A stretch of DNA of 33,742 nucleotides from Bdellovibrionota bacterium. Lineage in GTDB: Bacteria > Bdellovibrionota > Bdellovibrionia > Bdellovibrionales > JAEYZS01. Below are positions 14,888 to 24,543 of the stretch, one piece after another (position 1 is the stretch's first letter; each line of letters starts with the position of its first letter). The translations under genes and the position numbers were made by a program. The notes beneath the pieces are model-generated. The model worked only from the letters and a program-made list of their open reading frames with translations. It ran no database searches and was not told the origin of the DNA. Location of the stretch: assembly GCA_963169515.1 (NCBI GenBank), contig CAUJEF010000152.1, positions 1-33,742 of the forward strand, in the 5' to 3' direction.

Positions 14888-16327
14888 TTATTTCAAAATT
14901 TCTATATTCCGTGTACTGGCCACCTGCTCGCCATTCCCAGTTGCTGTCACAGTGATTTTGCCAGCAGCTTTTGCAACCAAGGTTCCTGTATCATCTATTG
15001 TCGCCAACGTGCTATTGTCCACGCTCCATTTTACGCCCCCACCAAAACCGTAGGCTGTAAATTGAATTGAACCGTTTTTAGCCAATCTAAACTGGCCAGG
15101 CCAAACCTGTGGGCCGCCTTGAAATTGTCGAAGCGCCATATCTGCATTCGCCAACCCACCCGTTGCAACCGGCAGTGAAGATCCACGAACAGCATTTAGA
15201 ACTGCGTTTTTCAAATCCAAAACACTAAGCCCTGGATGGACGGACAATATAAGAGCGGCAATTCCCGCCACTGCAGGGGTAGCCATCGAAGTGCCACTCA
15301 ACCGACCGTAGGCTTTATTGCTGTTATTTAATGCAGACATAATATTTAAACCAGGCGCGCAAATGTGTGTTGTTCGGCGTCCGTAGTTCGACCAAGATGA
15401 AACACTGCCTGAGTTCGTCGAAGCAGCGCTACATACCGAAATCAAATTAGGTAATTTGTAGCCCGATGGATAGTTTGGGTTTGAATCTGTATTTTGCCCA
15501 CTATTACCAGCGGCCGCAAAAAACAAAACCCCTTTAGATCCGGCATAGACAAGAGAATCATACATTGCCTGATTAAAACTATCACCACCCCAGCTTGCGT
15601 TGATAATCCTGGCGCCATTGTTTGCGGCATACAGAATAGTTTGGATTCCACCCTCTGTGCTACCCGAGCCTGATGCGCTTAAGAATTTCACTGGCATAAT
15701 CGTCACCGACCAGTTTACACCGGCCAAACCCTTACCGTTGTTTCCTTCAGCTCCAATAATTCCTGAAACGTGAGTTCCATGCTTGTTATCATCATTGGAT
15801 TGGTTGGTATTTTTATAGAAATTCCAGCCATGAACATCGTCAATAAATCCATTTCCGTCGTCATCTTTGCCATTGCCATCAATTTCGCCCTTATTGGTCC
15901 AAATATGATTCGCAAGATCTTCATGGGACCATTTGACGCCCGTATCGCTAACCGCTACGACAACATTTTTTGAACCCGTCGATATGTCCCATGCCGGCCG
16001 CAATCGAAGCGCGTCACCCGACCACGCTTTCGGATCGTTTGGTTTTGCATAGGCTTTGATTTTGTGGTTGGGCTCTACATAAAGAACCCTTACGTTTGCC
16101 TTTAATTCAATTAACTTTTCTGGAGTGAATTTATCTTCTGGCTTTCCGACATAAAGATTCAATTCAGGAATAATGTTCGTAATAATCATTCCTGCATCCA
16201 TAATTATTGCTTCAGCCTCAACACCAACCGTGTCTTCTGTAAAACGAACAAGCAACTTATCATCAAAGAGATCGTTCGCAATCGCAGGTAAGCCAAAAAA
16301 TAAGACAAGTATGATTATTTTCTTCAT
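14888..16327 (-). CDS. Secreted subtilisin-like serine protease (S8) with Ig-like domain
   Basis: A 479-residue secreted protease. The start at 16327 is set by a perfect GGAGG five bases upstream; the frame itself runs a little further. A signal peptide (residues 1-18) is followed by an I9-type inhibitor propeptide (about 22-92). The catalytic domain has Asp128 in VSDTG, His183 in HGTHVSG, oxyanion Asn275 in AAGNS and Ser347 in GTSMATP. A DDDGNGFIDDVHGWNF segment is typical of calcium-binding subtilases. The C-terminal 75 residues resemble a bacterial Ig-like (BIG2) domain, ending in VTATGNGEQ. All catalytic residues are present. It probably acts outside the cell or in the periplasm after self-cleavage of the propeptide. 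A role in prey digestion would fit a predator, but that is speculation. Confidence 0.93.
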   Translation of the reverse strand: MKKIIILVLFFGLPAIANDLFDDKLLVRFTEDTVGVEAEAIIMDAGMIITNIIPELNLYVGKPEDKFTPEKLIELKANVRVLYVEPNHKIKAYAKPNDPKAWSGDALRLRPAWDISTGSKNVVVAVSDTGVKWSHEDLANHIWTNKGEIDGNGKDDDGNGFIDDVHGWNFYKNTNQSNDDNKHGTHVSGIIGAEGNNGKGLAGVNWSVTIMPVKFLSASGSGSTEGGIQTILYAANNGARIINASWGGDSFNQAMYDSLVYAGSKGVLFFAAAGNSGQNTDSNPNYPSGYKLPNLISVCSAASTNSGSVSSWSNYGRRTTHICAPGLNIMSALNNSNKAYGRLSGTSMATPAVAGIAALILSVHPGLSVLDLKNAVLNAVRGSSLPVATGGLANADMALRQFQGGPQVWPGQFRLAKNGSIQFTAYGFGGGVKWSVDNSTLATIDDTGTLVAKAAGKITVTATGNGEQVASTRNIEILK

Positions 16328-16552
16328 TTGTTCCTCCAGAATTTTGGTCACATTTAGGATGGCCGAAATTTTCTATACAGCCTAGCCCTTCCCCCGCATC
16401 GTTGTAAAACTTGGACTTTTTGCTGTAGAACTATTTATCAATATGAAACACATTATTCACCCTAACTACCTCAAACCCCAGTATTTCACAGCTCTGTGAA
16501 CTTCGACCCGGCAGTACATTTGCATTTTAAATAGAATATAAAGGGGGATCTT

Positions 16553-16750
16553 GTGGCAAAACACAGGCATACCAGCGAAGTCGAAAAAATGTATTACGAA
16601 CTAAAGCCATTCTTATTTCTGGCATTGGCCCTCTATGGTATTGCACGATCGTCGGGGTCGACGTTGCTCGGCGTGTCCAGCCTTCTGCTGATGACGTGTG
16701 CTGGTTTAATATTGCACGCCCGCCTCAGATATCGAACTACTCGTCGGTAA
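16553..16750 (+). CDS. Small membrane protein, 65 residues
   Basis: The GTG at 16553 is preceded by AAGGGGG at six-base spacing, a strong ribosome site that supports this as a real gene. The protein has a basic N-terminus, two hydrophobic stretches (about 19-31 and 37-52) and a very basic end (RLRYRTTRR). It probably spans the inner membrane once or twice. It lies 52 bases before the CpaF-type ATPase on the same strand and may share its transcript. I do not recognise a family. Confidence 0.6.
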   Translation: MAKHRHTSEVEKMYYELKPFLFLALALYGIARSSGSTLLGVSSLLLMTCAGLILHARLRYRTTRR

Positions 16751-16802
16751 ATACTAAAAATTTGGCCTTATAAAAGAACTCTGATTTTCCGAATAATCCT
16801 AC

Positions 16803-17897
16803 ATGATTAAGCGTCCTGAAGCTTTGCAAATTCATATTGAGGACTGGACTAAAGACACAGGCCCTCTGCGGGTGTTTTTACTCGATCCCAGCATTACAGA
16901 AATCATGGTCAATAGCCCCACTGAAATTTTTGTAGAAAAAAATGGGGTGCTCATGGAAACGCAAGCCAAGTTTCCAGATGACGAGTCACTCTTAAAAGTG
17001 GTGCAAGCGCTTGTTATAACGTCAGGTCGAGAAGTTAACATTAAAAATCCATGCGTCGACACGAGTCTTCCAGATGGATCGCGCTTAAATTGCGTTATTC
17101 CGCCCGTTGCGGTCAACGGCGCCTCAATGACGATCCGAAAGTTTTCGCCACAGGCGATCACTTACAAACAGCTTCTAGCTACGAAAACGATTGATGACAA
17201 AATGTTGTATTTTATGAATCAGACTGTTCGCGCACAGCAAAACATGATTGTGTCCGGAGGAACTGGAAGTGGCAAGACAACGCTTTTGAATGTATTAAGC
17301 TCTTTCATCCCGACAAATGAAAGAATCATCACACTTGAAGATACTGCCGAACTTCAGCTTCAAGCAAAAAACATTGTACGCCTTGAATCCCGACAAGTTC
17401 GAATGGCCGGATCATCAGTCACAATTCAAGATCTTTTAAAAAATGCACTTCGGATGCGACCAAATCGCATTATCGTCGGCGAATGTCGTGGAGCCGAAGC
17501 GTGGGATATGCTTATGGCCATGAATACGGGTCATGCGGGAAGCATGACAACAATGCACGCCAATTCTTCTTTTGATGCCTTACGACGTCTTGAGGCCATG
17601 ATCATTCGCACGAATCCTGATGCGCCACTTTCAATGGTTCAGGAAGATATCGCAAGCTGTATCCATTTCGTATTTCAGGTAGAGCGATCTACGGACGGAA
17701 AACGACGAGTTATAGAAATCACCGAAGTCGATGGTCGCAACGAAAAGGGTTACATTCTAAATGATATATTTAAATGGGATGCTGCAAATGGATTTCATTC
17801 AACTGGAAATATCCCTCGTTTTGCACGAGAAAATTTAGATCCAAAAATAAAATTCCCACCCAATTTCTTTGATCCTGAATTCACTGTAACACTATAG
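16803..17897 (+). CDS. cpaF: CpaF/TadA-type secretion or pilus ATPase
   Basis: A 364-residue ATPase of the GspE/VirB11/CpaF superfamily. The N-terminal domain has FLLDPSITEIMVNSPTEIFV, typical for CpaF. Walker A is GGTGSGKTT at 152-160, an Asp-box-like ITLEDTAELQL follows, Walker B is RIIVGECRGAEAWDML, and the His box is HAGSMTTMHAN. Family members power Tad/Flp pilus assembly. No other tad or cpa gene is nearby, so it either serves a pilus encoded elsewhere or a different export process. The gene overlaps the opposing M48 protease by 17 bases at its 3' end. Codon use looks like the surrounding genes. Confidence 0.88.
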   Translation: MIKRPEALQIHIEDWTKDTGPLRVFLLDPSITEIMVNSPTEIFVEKNGVLMETQAKFPDDESLLKVVQALVITSGREVNIKNPCVDTSLPDGSRLNCVIPPVAVNGASMTIRKFSPQAITYKQLLATKTIDDKMLYFMNQTVRAQQNMIVSGGTGSGKTTLLNVLSSFIPTNERIITLEDTAELQLQAKNIVRLESRQVRMAGSSVTIQDLLKNALRMRPNRIIVGECRGAEAWDMLMAMNTGHAGSMTTMHANSSFDALRRLEAMIIRTNPDAPLSMVQEDIASCIHFVFQVERSTDGKRRVIEITEVDGRNEKGYILNDIFKWDAANGFHSTGNIPRFARENLDPKIKFPPNFFDPEFTVTL

Positions 17898-19764
17898 GTG
17901 GCATAGGGCAGTCCAAGAGGCTCGAAACCGTTCTGAGTAACTCATATTCATCAATGGTAATTTGATCATCTGCGCGCACAGAAATGCCAAGGGCATCGAT
18001 CACTTGTTGTTTAATTTTAGGGCTCGACTTTTTCAAATTTGAAATAGAATTTTCAAAGTTTTCCAATGAACAATCGGATCTCGGTCTTATTGTCGAACGC
18101 CCCAGCGGAACCATTGCACGATCAAAACTGAGCTGGGCCAAAGCCTCGTCTGTTGTGCCGTAATAGCTCACCGTCGAAACAACAATCTCAATATCCCTCC
18201 AAACGCTTTTTAGACTGAATGTCGGATGCGCTGTTTTTTGGGGGAAAAAATGTTGGTCTAGATAATGGCTTAACATTCTGGATATACAGAATTCGAACAG
18301 ATGGGTCTTTTTATCAGAGAGTATCAATCCGTATAGTACAGATTTAAACTTCTCGTACTGTTTTAATGACATATTTTTTAAAGCCGGGAATGACATTTTT
18401 ATCAATGTCAGACGTTCCGTTTTATTCACCTGAGCGACCTTTGCAATCGTCTTTACTGTTTCATCGTAGATAAATGGTTCTACATTTTTTTGTAGATAAT
18501 CAGAGCACGGCGATGGGTAGCTTTCAGCCGCAGCTTCGTAGATTAAAAAAGCAAAGACCAATGCCTGAGCCTGAACGGCATCCCTTGTCAGTAGAACTGT
18601 ATCTTCATTTATATTTTGAATCATTTGAGCCGACAACGCGAGGCTTACAGGGCTCAATTGCCCAACCATTTGTGATGGCTTTTTTTTCGCTGCGGCTGCC
18701 TTTTCAGGATAAATATCTCGAAGTGCTTTGGCGTGTTCTTTTGACAAAGTATAATCTATCGGCGTTGGTTCAACATACTGGCCGTTAAACTGCGGTTCGA
18801 TCGCTTGGATTCGCCTTGTTAACGGCGGATGCGTAGAAAATAAATTTAAGGCCGCAACAGAGTCAAAAAGCATGTGGCTTGCCTCGTCCGCATTGTGAGT
18901 AAATAAACTTCGTCCCTGATGACAGCCACCAATTTTTTTAAGGGCACCCGCTATTCCGCCTGGATTTCGTGTAAATTGAACAGCCGAAGCGTCGGCTAAA
19001 AATTCACGCTGCCTTGAGACCGCGCTTTTAATTAGGTTAGCAAAGAAAACACCGATATAGCCAATAACTAAAAATCCAAGGCCTAAAATTGCAATTTGCC
19101 CGCCGCCCCCTTTGCGTCCCCGTGATGACCGCCCCGTAGACCTCAGTATTCCCCGCCCAACTAGAGCAATAAATAAAATTCCGTTCAATAATCCCATTAA
19201 GCGAATATTGAGTTTCACATCACCGTTTACTATATGGGAAAATTCATGGGCAACGACCCCCTGAAGTTCATCACGATCCAAAAAGCCCAAGGTACCTTTG
19301 GTCACAGCAATTACAGAGTCTCCGGGGGTTAGCCCTGCTGCAAATGCATTGATCGTATTTTCATCATCAAGAACATAGACAGAGGGAACCGGGGTCCCCG
19401 ATGCGATTGCGACCTCTTCGACAATATTGAGAAGCTGCTTTTCTTCTGGATCAGAAGTACCTGGATCGACCTTTCTCCCCCCCATGTATTCGGCAATCCC
19501 TGCCCCGCCTCCATTGGCAAGCACTAGGATTTTGATCAGACTCGCAAGCCCAATTACCCCGCACAGACCTACCGCGACTTTATAAAAAATCTCTGGTCGC
19601 CACAGACTTTCGATGGTGAGAGCTAGCGGTTGCTCTTTTGAGTAGAAGGAAAACAAAATCAAAATATAAACGGCGGCTATGACACACGCGACGGCGAGAA
19701 CAAAAAGAAAAACCAAATATAAGGTCTTTGTTCTCGCACGATCCTGGTGTTCAAAAAAATTCAT
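17881..19764 (-). CDS. M48 family membrane metalloprotease with long C-terminal extension
   Basis: An HtpX-like zinc protease of the inner membrane. Two N-terminal membrane segments (about 15-40 and 60-83) precede the catalytic HEFSH at 173-177, with the third ligand expected in REFLAD near residue 255. Further hydrophobic stretches lie at about 190-203 and 222-245. HtpX is usually near 290 residues; here about 300 extra, mostly helical residues follow, including a segment with repeated short acidic helices after position 380. It starts six bases after the LemA stop, and the LemA-M48 pair is common across bacteria. The substrate is unknown. Quality control of membrane proteins is the family role. 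Confidence 0.85.
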   Translation of the reverse strand: MNFFEHQDRARTKTLYLVFLFVLAVACVIAAVYILILFSFYSKEQPLALTIESLWRPEIFYKVAVGLCGVIGLASLIKILVLANGGGAGIAEYMGGRKVDPGTSDPEEKQLLNIVEEVAIASGTPVPSVYVLDDENTINAFAAGLTPGDSVIAVTKGTLGFLDRDELQGVVAHEFSHIVNGDVKLNIRLMGLLNGILFIALVGRGILRSTGRSSRGRKGGGGQIAILGLGFLVIGYIGVFFANLIKSAVSRQREFLADASAVQFTRNPGGIAGALKKIGGCHQGRSLFTHNADEASHMLFDSVAALNLFSTHPPLTRRIQAIEPQFNGQYVEPTPIDYTLSKEHAKALRDIYPEKAAAAKKKPSQMVGQLSPVSLALSAQMIQNINEDTVLLTRDAVQAQALVFAFLIYEAAAESYPSPCSDYLQKNVEPFIYDETVKTIAKVAQVNKTERLTLIKMSFPALKNMSLKQYEKFKSVLYGLILSDKKTHLFEFCISRMLSHYLDQHFFPQKTAHPTFSLKSVWRDIEIVVSTVSYYGTTDEALAQLSFDRAMVPLGRSTIRPRSDCSLENFENSISNLKKSSPKIKQQVIDALGISVRADDQITIDEYELLRTVSSLLDCPMPPIVLQ

Positions 19765-19770
19765 TGGCGC

Positions 19771-20349
19771 CTAATTAAAACGAACTTGCGGAGCCTTTTT
19801 TTCTGCGACATTTTCAATCTCGTACATTGCTCCAGCTTGGAAATTAAACAGGTTTGCAATAAAAACATTGGGGAAAACTTCTCGCGCATTATTATAAGCC
19901 AAAACAGAATCATTGTAGGCCTGCCTTGAAAAGGCCACTTTGTTTTCAGTAGAGGTCAATTCTTCTTGAATTTGAAGCATATTTTGATTGGCTTTAAGGT
20001 CCGGATAATTTTCGGAAAGTGCGAACAAGCGACCCAAGACGCCGCCAACTTGCCCCTCAGCCTGTATCAAACTTTTCATAGCGTTGCTGTCTGTGGGATT
20101 CTGGGATGCCTTAACCCGTGCGCCTTCAGCGATATTTCGGGCTTGAATAACAGCTTCAAGGGTCGAGCGCTCATGGCTCATATAGCCCTTGGCAGTTTCG
20201 ACAAGATTTGGGATTAGGTCATAGCGCCGTTTTAGTTGTACATCGATTTGTGAAAATGCGTTTTTAAATCGGTTTCTGAGTTTAACCAAGTTGTTGTAAA
20301 TAGAAATTATAAAAATAGCTATGACAACGCCGGCAATTGCAAAAATCAT
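19771..20349 (-). CDS. lemA: LemA family protein
   Basis: A 192-residue membrane-anchored helical protein. One N-terminal membrane segment (1-17) is followed by the family hallmark YNNLVKLRNRFKNAFSQIDVQLKRRYDLIPNLVE and later LTSTENKVAFSRQAYNDSV and FPNVFIANLF. The start is supported by GGAGGTGA five bases upstream of the ATG. It is the first gene of a two-gene unit with the M48 protease. The biochemical role of LemA is not settled; the pairing suggests it scaffolds or regulates the protease. Confidence 0.93.
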   Translation of the reverse strand: MIFAIAGVVIAIFIISIYNNLVKLRNRFKNAFSQIDVQLKRRYDLIPNLVETAKGYMSHERSTLEAVIQARNIAEGARVKASQNPTDSNAMKSLIQAEGQVGGVLGRLFALSENYPDLKANQNMLQIQEELTSTENKVAFSRQAYNDSVLAYNNAREVFPNVFIANLFNFQAGAMYEIENVAEKKAPQVRFN

Positions 20350-20420
20350 TCGTCACCTCCGACGACCGTGTTAGAAGTTAATTATTGACCACACAGCGTA
20401 AATAGTAAAACATAAAATTC

Positions 20421-21221
20421 ATGAGAATTAGGCCGTGGCCCATAGTTATAATCGCCTTCGTCTGTATCCTCGCGCCGATATTTAACATTGTCTATAGCGC
20501 AAGCCTTGTTAACAAAGGATATGTTGATTACTTCCGTATAATTTTCGAATACCGACCACTCTGGGAAATTTGCATCTGGTTCTTGTTGCCAATTCTTGTT
20601 GGTATTTCAATTCTTGCCTTCAACAACTGGAGTTATTATCTGTTTTTGGGCTTTATGGCCGTGGTTCTTTTTTTCACTTATGACCAATGGCGAATGTTCC
20701 CTGAGAGATTTTCATTCAGTCTAATGTTACTTGCACAGTGCCTGAACCTTATTGCTATCGGGTACTTCCTTCACCCATCGGTACGGATGATTTATTTCAA
20801 ACCACAACTGCGATGGTGGCAGCAGAAACCACGCTTTATTTGCGATTTGGCGGCGGCATTTGCAGATCGAAACGGCCAACACGATTGCCGCATTAAAAAT
20901 GTTTCCGAAGGTGGTGTCCTGCTTAGCACGCAAAAAACAATTCAATCCGACGACATAATTACTGTTAAATTCAGTATCCCGGGTTGCGATGTGCAAGCCA
21001 TAGGCAAATCCGTGCACAAGGGGTTGGACGGATATGGAATTATGTTTCAAGAGATCAATTCGGATTTAAAAGCATTTAAACTTGCAATGAAGAGCCTTCC
21101 TGAAAAGGGGTTTAAGCCCCGAGTCGAGACCCTGCCCTGGACGTCGAGCTTGAAGGATTGGTTTTTTACCCTTGTTAAAACCGGTAAAGGGTTAATTCCG
21201 AAAACTGACAAAAAATCCTAG
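20421..21221 (+). CDS. Membrane protein with C-terminal PilZ domain
   Basis: A 266-residue protein with about four membrane segments in the first 130 residues, then a PilZ-like domain (about 135-225). The domain shows the C-R-I-K-N-V-S-E-G-G-V-L-L motif, matching the D/N-x-S-x-x-G signature, and a following ITVKFSIPG strand. The upstream RxxxR motif that grips c-di-GMP is not clear (KPRFICDLA), so binding is uncertain. PilZ proteins link c-di-GMP to motility, exopolysaccharide or development. It is divergent from lemA with 71 bases between them. A clear ribosome site is not seen. Confidence 0.75.
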   Translation: MRIRPWPIVIIAFVCILAPIFNIVYSASLVNKGYVDYFRIIFEYRPLWEICIWFLLPILVGISILAFNNWSYYLFLGFMAVVLFFTYDQWRMFPERFSFSLMLLAQCLNLIAIGYFLHPSVRMIYFKPQLRWWQQKPRFICDLAAAFADRNGQHDCRIKNVSEGGVLLSTQKTIQSDDIITVKFSIPGCDVQAIGKSVHKGLDGYGIMFQEINSDLKAFKLAMKSLPEKGFKPRVETLPWTSSLKDWFFTLVKTGKGLIPKTDKKS

Positions 21222-21284
21222 TGCTAAAATCAAAAAGTTCGGGGATGATGACTGTTATTATCTATCACCATCGGAGATTTTTAT

Positions 21285-21539
21285 ATGAAATCGCAAGACG
21301 AATTGATGAAGGAATTGGAACAATTAAAAGCAGAAAACGAAAAGCTAAAAACCAAAGGCAAAGCCCCTCGTGGAGAAATCAGCTTTAAGGTGAGCGAAAA
21401 AGGAGCTGTTTCTGTTTATGGACTGGGCCGCTTTCCCGTTACTCTCTACAAAGAACAATGGGAAAAACTTCTAGGACGCACTGACGATCTTAAAGAATTC
21501 ATCAAAGAAAACGAAGGCGCCCTCAAAACAAAACACTAA
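21285..21539 (+). CDS. Small coiled-coil protein, 84 residues
   Basis: The ATG follows GGAG at a suitable distance. Residues 1-25 are a charged, leucine-spaced helix (ELMKELEQLKAENEKLKTK) that should form a coiled coil. The rest is a compact domain with GAVSVYGLGRFPVTLYKEQWEKLL, a pattern I recall from widespread small hypothetical proteins of several phyla. Function is unknown. A REP-type hairpin begins at the base after its stop codon. Confidence 0.75.
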   Translation: MKSQDELMKELEQLKAENEKLKTKGKAPRGEISFKVSEKGAVSVYGLGRFPVTLYKEQWEKLLGRTDDLKEFIKENEGALKTKH

Positions 21540-21574
21540 GGTACGCCGTACCCTTTCAGGAGACGGTGCGAAAA
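21540..21574 (+). repeat. REP-like hairpin, copy 1
   Basis: It starts GGTACGCCGTACCCTTTCAG and ends GAGACGGTGCGAAAA. The arms GCCGTACCC and GGAGACGGT pair with two mismatches and one G-T. It matches the two copies around the RAYT gene (26322 and 27119) in the GGTACGCCGT-CCCTTTCA core. It directly touches the stop codon of the preceding small gene and lies between two converging genes. Confidence 0.75.
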
Positions 21575-21660
21575 ATATCCGATATTCGGACACAATCCAT
21601 CGTTTTTTGGTGGGATATTTGACACGATAACGGCAGGAAAGCTCATCATAATTTTTAGCC

Positions 21661-23622
21661 TCAGCGATTTTTAATCAACTGATCAACAACACCTGGATCC
21701 GCAAGCGTTGTTATATCACCCAAGTTTTCAATCTCATTCGAAGCGATTTTTCGCAAAATCCTGCGCATGATTTTGCCCGATCGCGTTTTTGGTAGCCCAG
21801 GGGCCCAGTGAATAAATTCCGGAGCTGCGAACGCGCCAATTTCCTTTTTCACATGCGCAACCAGCACCTTTTTCAATTCGTCTGTTTGAGCTTGTCCCGC
21901 ACGAAGAGTGACATAGGCATAAATGCCCTGCCCTTTGATGTTGTGTTCAATCCCAACAACGGCAGCTTCCGCTACTGAAGTATGATTTACGAGCGAGCTT
22001 TCAATTTCTGCCGTCCCAATACGATGGCCCGATACATTGAGAACGTCATCTACCCGACCGGTAATCCAATAGTATCCGCCTTCATCGCGTTTGCATCCAT
22101 CACCCGTAAAATAATATCCTTTGTATTGGGTGAAATAGGTTTCCTCGAACCTCTTGTGATCACCGTATACGGTGCGCATTTGCCCAGGCCAGGTTTGTTT
22201 TAATGCAAGTACACCCTGGCATGGTCCTTCAATTTCAGTTCCTTTTTCCGGGTCAAGAATTACAGGTTCAACGCCAAAAAATGGAACTGTTGCCGAACCG
22301 GCTTTAAGATCGACCGCCCCCGGAAGCGGGGCAATTAAAATGCCTCCTGTTTCTGTCTGCCACCATGTATCCACAATAGGACAGCGACCATCACCAACCG
22401 TGCTGTAATACCATCGCCAAGCTTCAGGATTAATTGGTTCACCCACTGATCCCAAAAGTCTTAATGTTTTTCGCGAATATTTTTTAACAAAGGAATCGCC
22501 TTTAGCCATCAGCGCACGGAGTGCCGTTGGCGCAGTGTAAAACACGGTCACTTTATGTTTATCAATCACTTCCCAAAAGCGACCCGCATCCGGATACATG
22601 GGTATGCCTTCAAAAATGACTTGGGTTGCAGCATTCAATGTTGGCCCATACACAATGTAAGAATGTCCAGTGACCCAACCCACGTCTGCTGTACACCAAA
22701 AAATGTCAGATTCCTGATGATCAAATACATATTTAAATGTTGTTGCAACGTACACCATGTATCCGCCAACCGTGTGAAGTACGCCTTTAGGTTTTCCTGT
22801 GGAGCCAGAGGTGTACAGAATAAATAATGGATCTTCCGCATCCATCCACTCTGGCTCACAAGAGGCGCTTGCCGTTTCCACCAGTTCTTCCCAAATGACG
22901 TCGCGACCCGATTTCATATTTAAAGTTTTTGGATAAGCATTTTTTAGATTGTGTTGGACAATACAGGTTGTGACCGAAAATCCTTTTTTTGAGCATATAT
23001 CCATTGCTTCGTCGGAAATATCTTTGGTCGCAATCAATTTGTCGCCGCGGAAACAGCCGTCTGATGTGACCAAAATCCGGCACTGTGAATCTAAAATACG
23101 ATCCGCAAGAGAGTCGGCAGAAAACCCCCCGAAAACGACAGAGTGTACGGCACCGATGCGAGCACATGCCATAATCGCAACCACCGCTTCACAAATCATC
23201 GGCATATATATAGATACGCGATCCCCTTTTTTCACACCATTTGCCTTCAGTACGTTTGCGAACTTGCACACGTCTTGGTACAGCTCTTTGTATGTCAGTT
23301 TTCTGGTGTTTGCCGGGTCATTGCCCTCGAAAATTAAAGCAGTTTTTTCCCCGTGTTGCTCTAGGTGACGATCTAAGCAATTATAAGCGATATTTGTTTT
23401 TCCGCCCAAAAACCATTTGATATCTACTGGCCCCTTATTTAAATCGAAATTGAATTTACGAACCTTGGAAAAGGGTTGCTTCCAGTAAAATTGATTTGCG
23501 ATCTCCCCCCAAAAAATATCAGGATCGTTCAGAGATTTTTGATATTTTTCCTGGTACTCTTTAAAACTTGTTATGTGCGATTTTTTAGAAAACTCTTTTG
23601 TCGGTTTATAAAGAATTTCCAT
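21661..23622 (-). CDS. acs: Acetyl-CoA synthetase (AMP-forming)
   Basis: It converts acetate, ATP and CoA to acetyl-CoA via acetyl-AMP. The 653-residue form starts at 23622, where AGGGGG sits at good spacing; the frame extends 17 codons further without support. Motifs are the P-loop-like [39 protein letters not shown], and the C-terminal [11 protein letters not shown] with the catalytic Lys that is regulated by acetylation in the family. Length and order are standard. It is monocistronic, converging with the small coiled-coil gene across a REP hairpin. Confidence 0.97.
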   Translation of the reverse strand: MEILYKPTKEFSKKSHITSFKEYQEKYQKSLNDPDIFWGEIANQFYWKQPFSKVRKFNFDLNKGPVDIKWFLGGKTNIAYNCLDRHLEQHGEKTALIFEGNDPANTRKLTYKELYQDVCKFANVLKANGVKKGDRVSIYMPMICEAVVAIMACARIGAVHSVVFGGFSADSLADRILDSQCRILVTSDGCFRGDKLIATKDISDEAMDICSKKGFSVTTCIVQHNLKNAYPKTLNMKSGRDVIWEELVETASASCEPEWMDAEDPLFILYTSGSTGKPKGVLHTVGGYMVYVATTFKYVFDHQESDIFWCTADVGWVTGHSYIVYGPTLNAATQVIFEGIPMYPDAGRFWEVIDKHKVTVFYTAPTALRALMAKGDSFVKKYSRKTLRLLGSVGEPINPEAWRWYYSTVGDGRCPIVDTWWQTETGGILIAPLPGAVDLKAGSATVPFFGVEPVILDPEKGTEIEGPCQGVLALKQTWPGQMRTVYGDHKRFEETYFTQYKGYYFTGDGCKRDEGGYYWITGRVDDVLNVSGHRIGTAEIESSLVNHTSVAEAAVVGIEHNIKGQGIYAYVTLRAGQAQTDELKKVLVAHVKKEIGAFAAPEFIHWAPGLPKTRSGKIMRRILRKIASNEIENLGDITTLADPGVVDQLIKNR

Positions 23623-23788
23623 AACTTGCCCCCTAATTGTATGTCTAAGACGAATATCGAAAATGATATGCAATGTCCAATTTTCCTCATAACAAGGTGT
23701 ATTAAAGTCTAGTCGTGAATATTATAGTACTGAGCTTGAAAAACTAGAGCCGCTAAGCTTTTGAATATAAAATTTAAAAGGTGCAGCT

Positions 23789-24535
23789 ATGACATACATT
23801 TTGGCGTTATTTATTTTGATACCCTCTCTTTCAGGTTTCGCCGCTGAAGGCGGCAAGGTCATTGATGATCCTGTGAAAAAAGCCGACAATCGCTATCGTG
23901 ATCGTTGGACCCTGGCAGATTGGTTTGAAACCCAGCGGAAAGTTCGATTACAAGATCAGTGGCTTTCTGTTCGCATGACATCAAACCCCTATGAGTTTTA
24001 TCTGGGTGGGGATACTGCAGGTTTTGACCGATTGAACCGAACGACAGACCTAACAGACACATTCCGAGTCACACGCGGATATCTGGGTGCGTTTGCTTCG
24101 ATTGTGGGTCTTGAAGGGCAATATATATCCACCGACGAAAAATCCAAGGGCTGGAACGGCCTATTTCACTTGCGTGTTTTCGGAACCTCTGTTCAATCAT
24201 CAAACATTACGTTACAATATGGGTTAAAAAATCGCGACGAAACCATTGAAACAACAAGATATGAATATCAAATTCAGTTTGCAGGGATCGCAGTGGATCT
24301 CTATATTACACAATTTTTTGGCATCGGCGGACTTTATCGAAAATATTTTGAAAACTCAGATAAGCAAAATTTACGTGTCGGTGGCGAACGCGTTGAAGGC
24401 ACTGCCTTTATCGATTATAGCTTCCTACGAATCTACGGCAGGTATTTCAACGAACCTACATGGTACGATAATCTCGTGGTCCGAACAAAGTACGAATCAA
24501 TAGGATTTTTAGTTGGTGGAACATTATTCTTCTAA
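23789..24535 (+). CDS. Predicted outer-membrane beta-barrel protein
   Basis: A 248-residue protein with a signal peptide (cleavage probably after the F-A-A near residue 19), then alternating amphipathic strands rich in aromatic residues and Gly, ending in GGTLFF, the terminal Phe typical of outer-membrane barrels. AAAAGGTGC precedes the ATG. Function is not recognisable. It lies eight bases upstream of the marC-family gene, so the two are probably co-transcribed. Confidence 0.65.
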   Translation: MTYILALFILIPSLSGFAAEGGKVIDDPVKKADNRYRDRWTLADWFETQRKVRLQDQWLSVRMTSNPYEFYLGGDTAGFDRLNRTTDLTDTFRVTRGYLGAFASIVGLEGQYISTDEKSKGWNGLFHLRVFGTSVQSSNITLQYGLKNRDETIETTRYEYQIQFAGIAVDLYITQFFGIGGLYRKYFENSDKQNLRVGGERVEGTAFIDYSFLRIYGRYFNEPTWYDNLVVRTKYESIGFLVGGTLFF

Positions 24536-24543
24536 GGTGAAAC

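Noticed and set aside
22555-23368. Several plus-strand frames opposite acetyl-CoA synthetase
   Set aside because: They are shadows of a strongly conserved gene, with unlikely amino acid composition.
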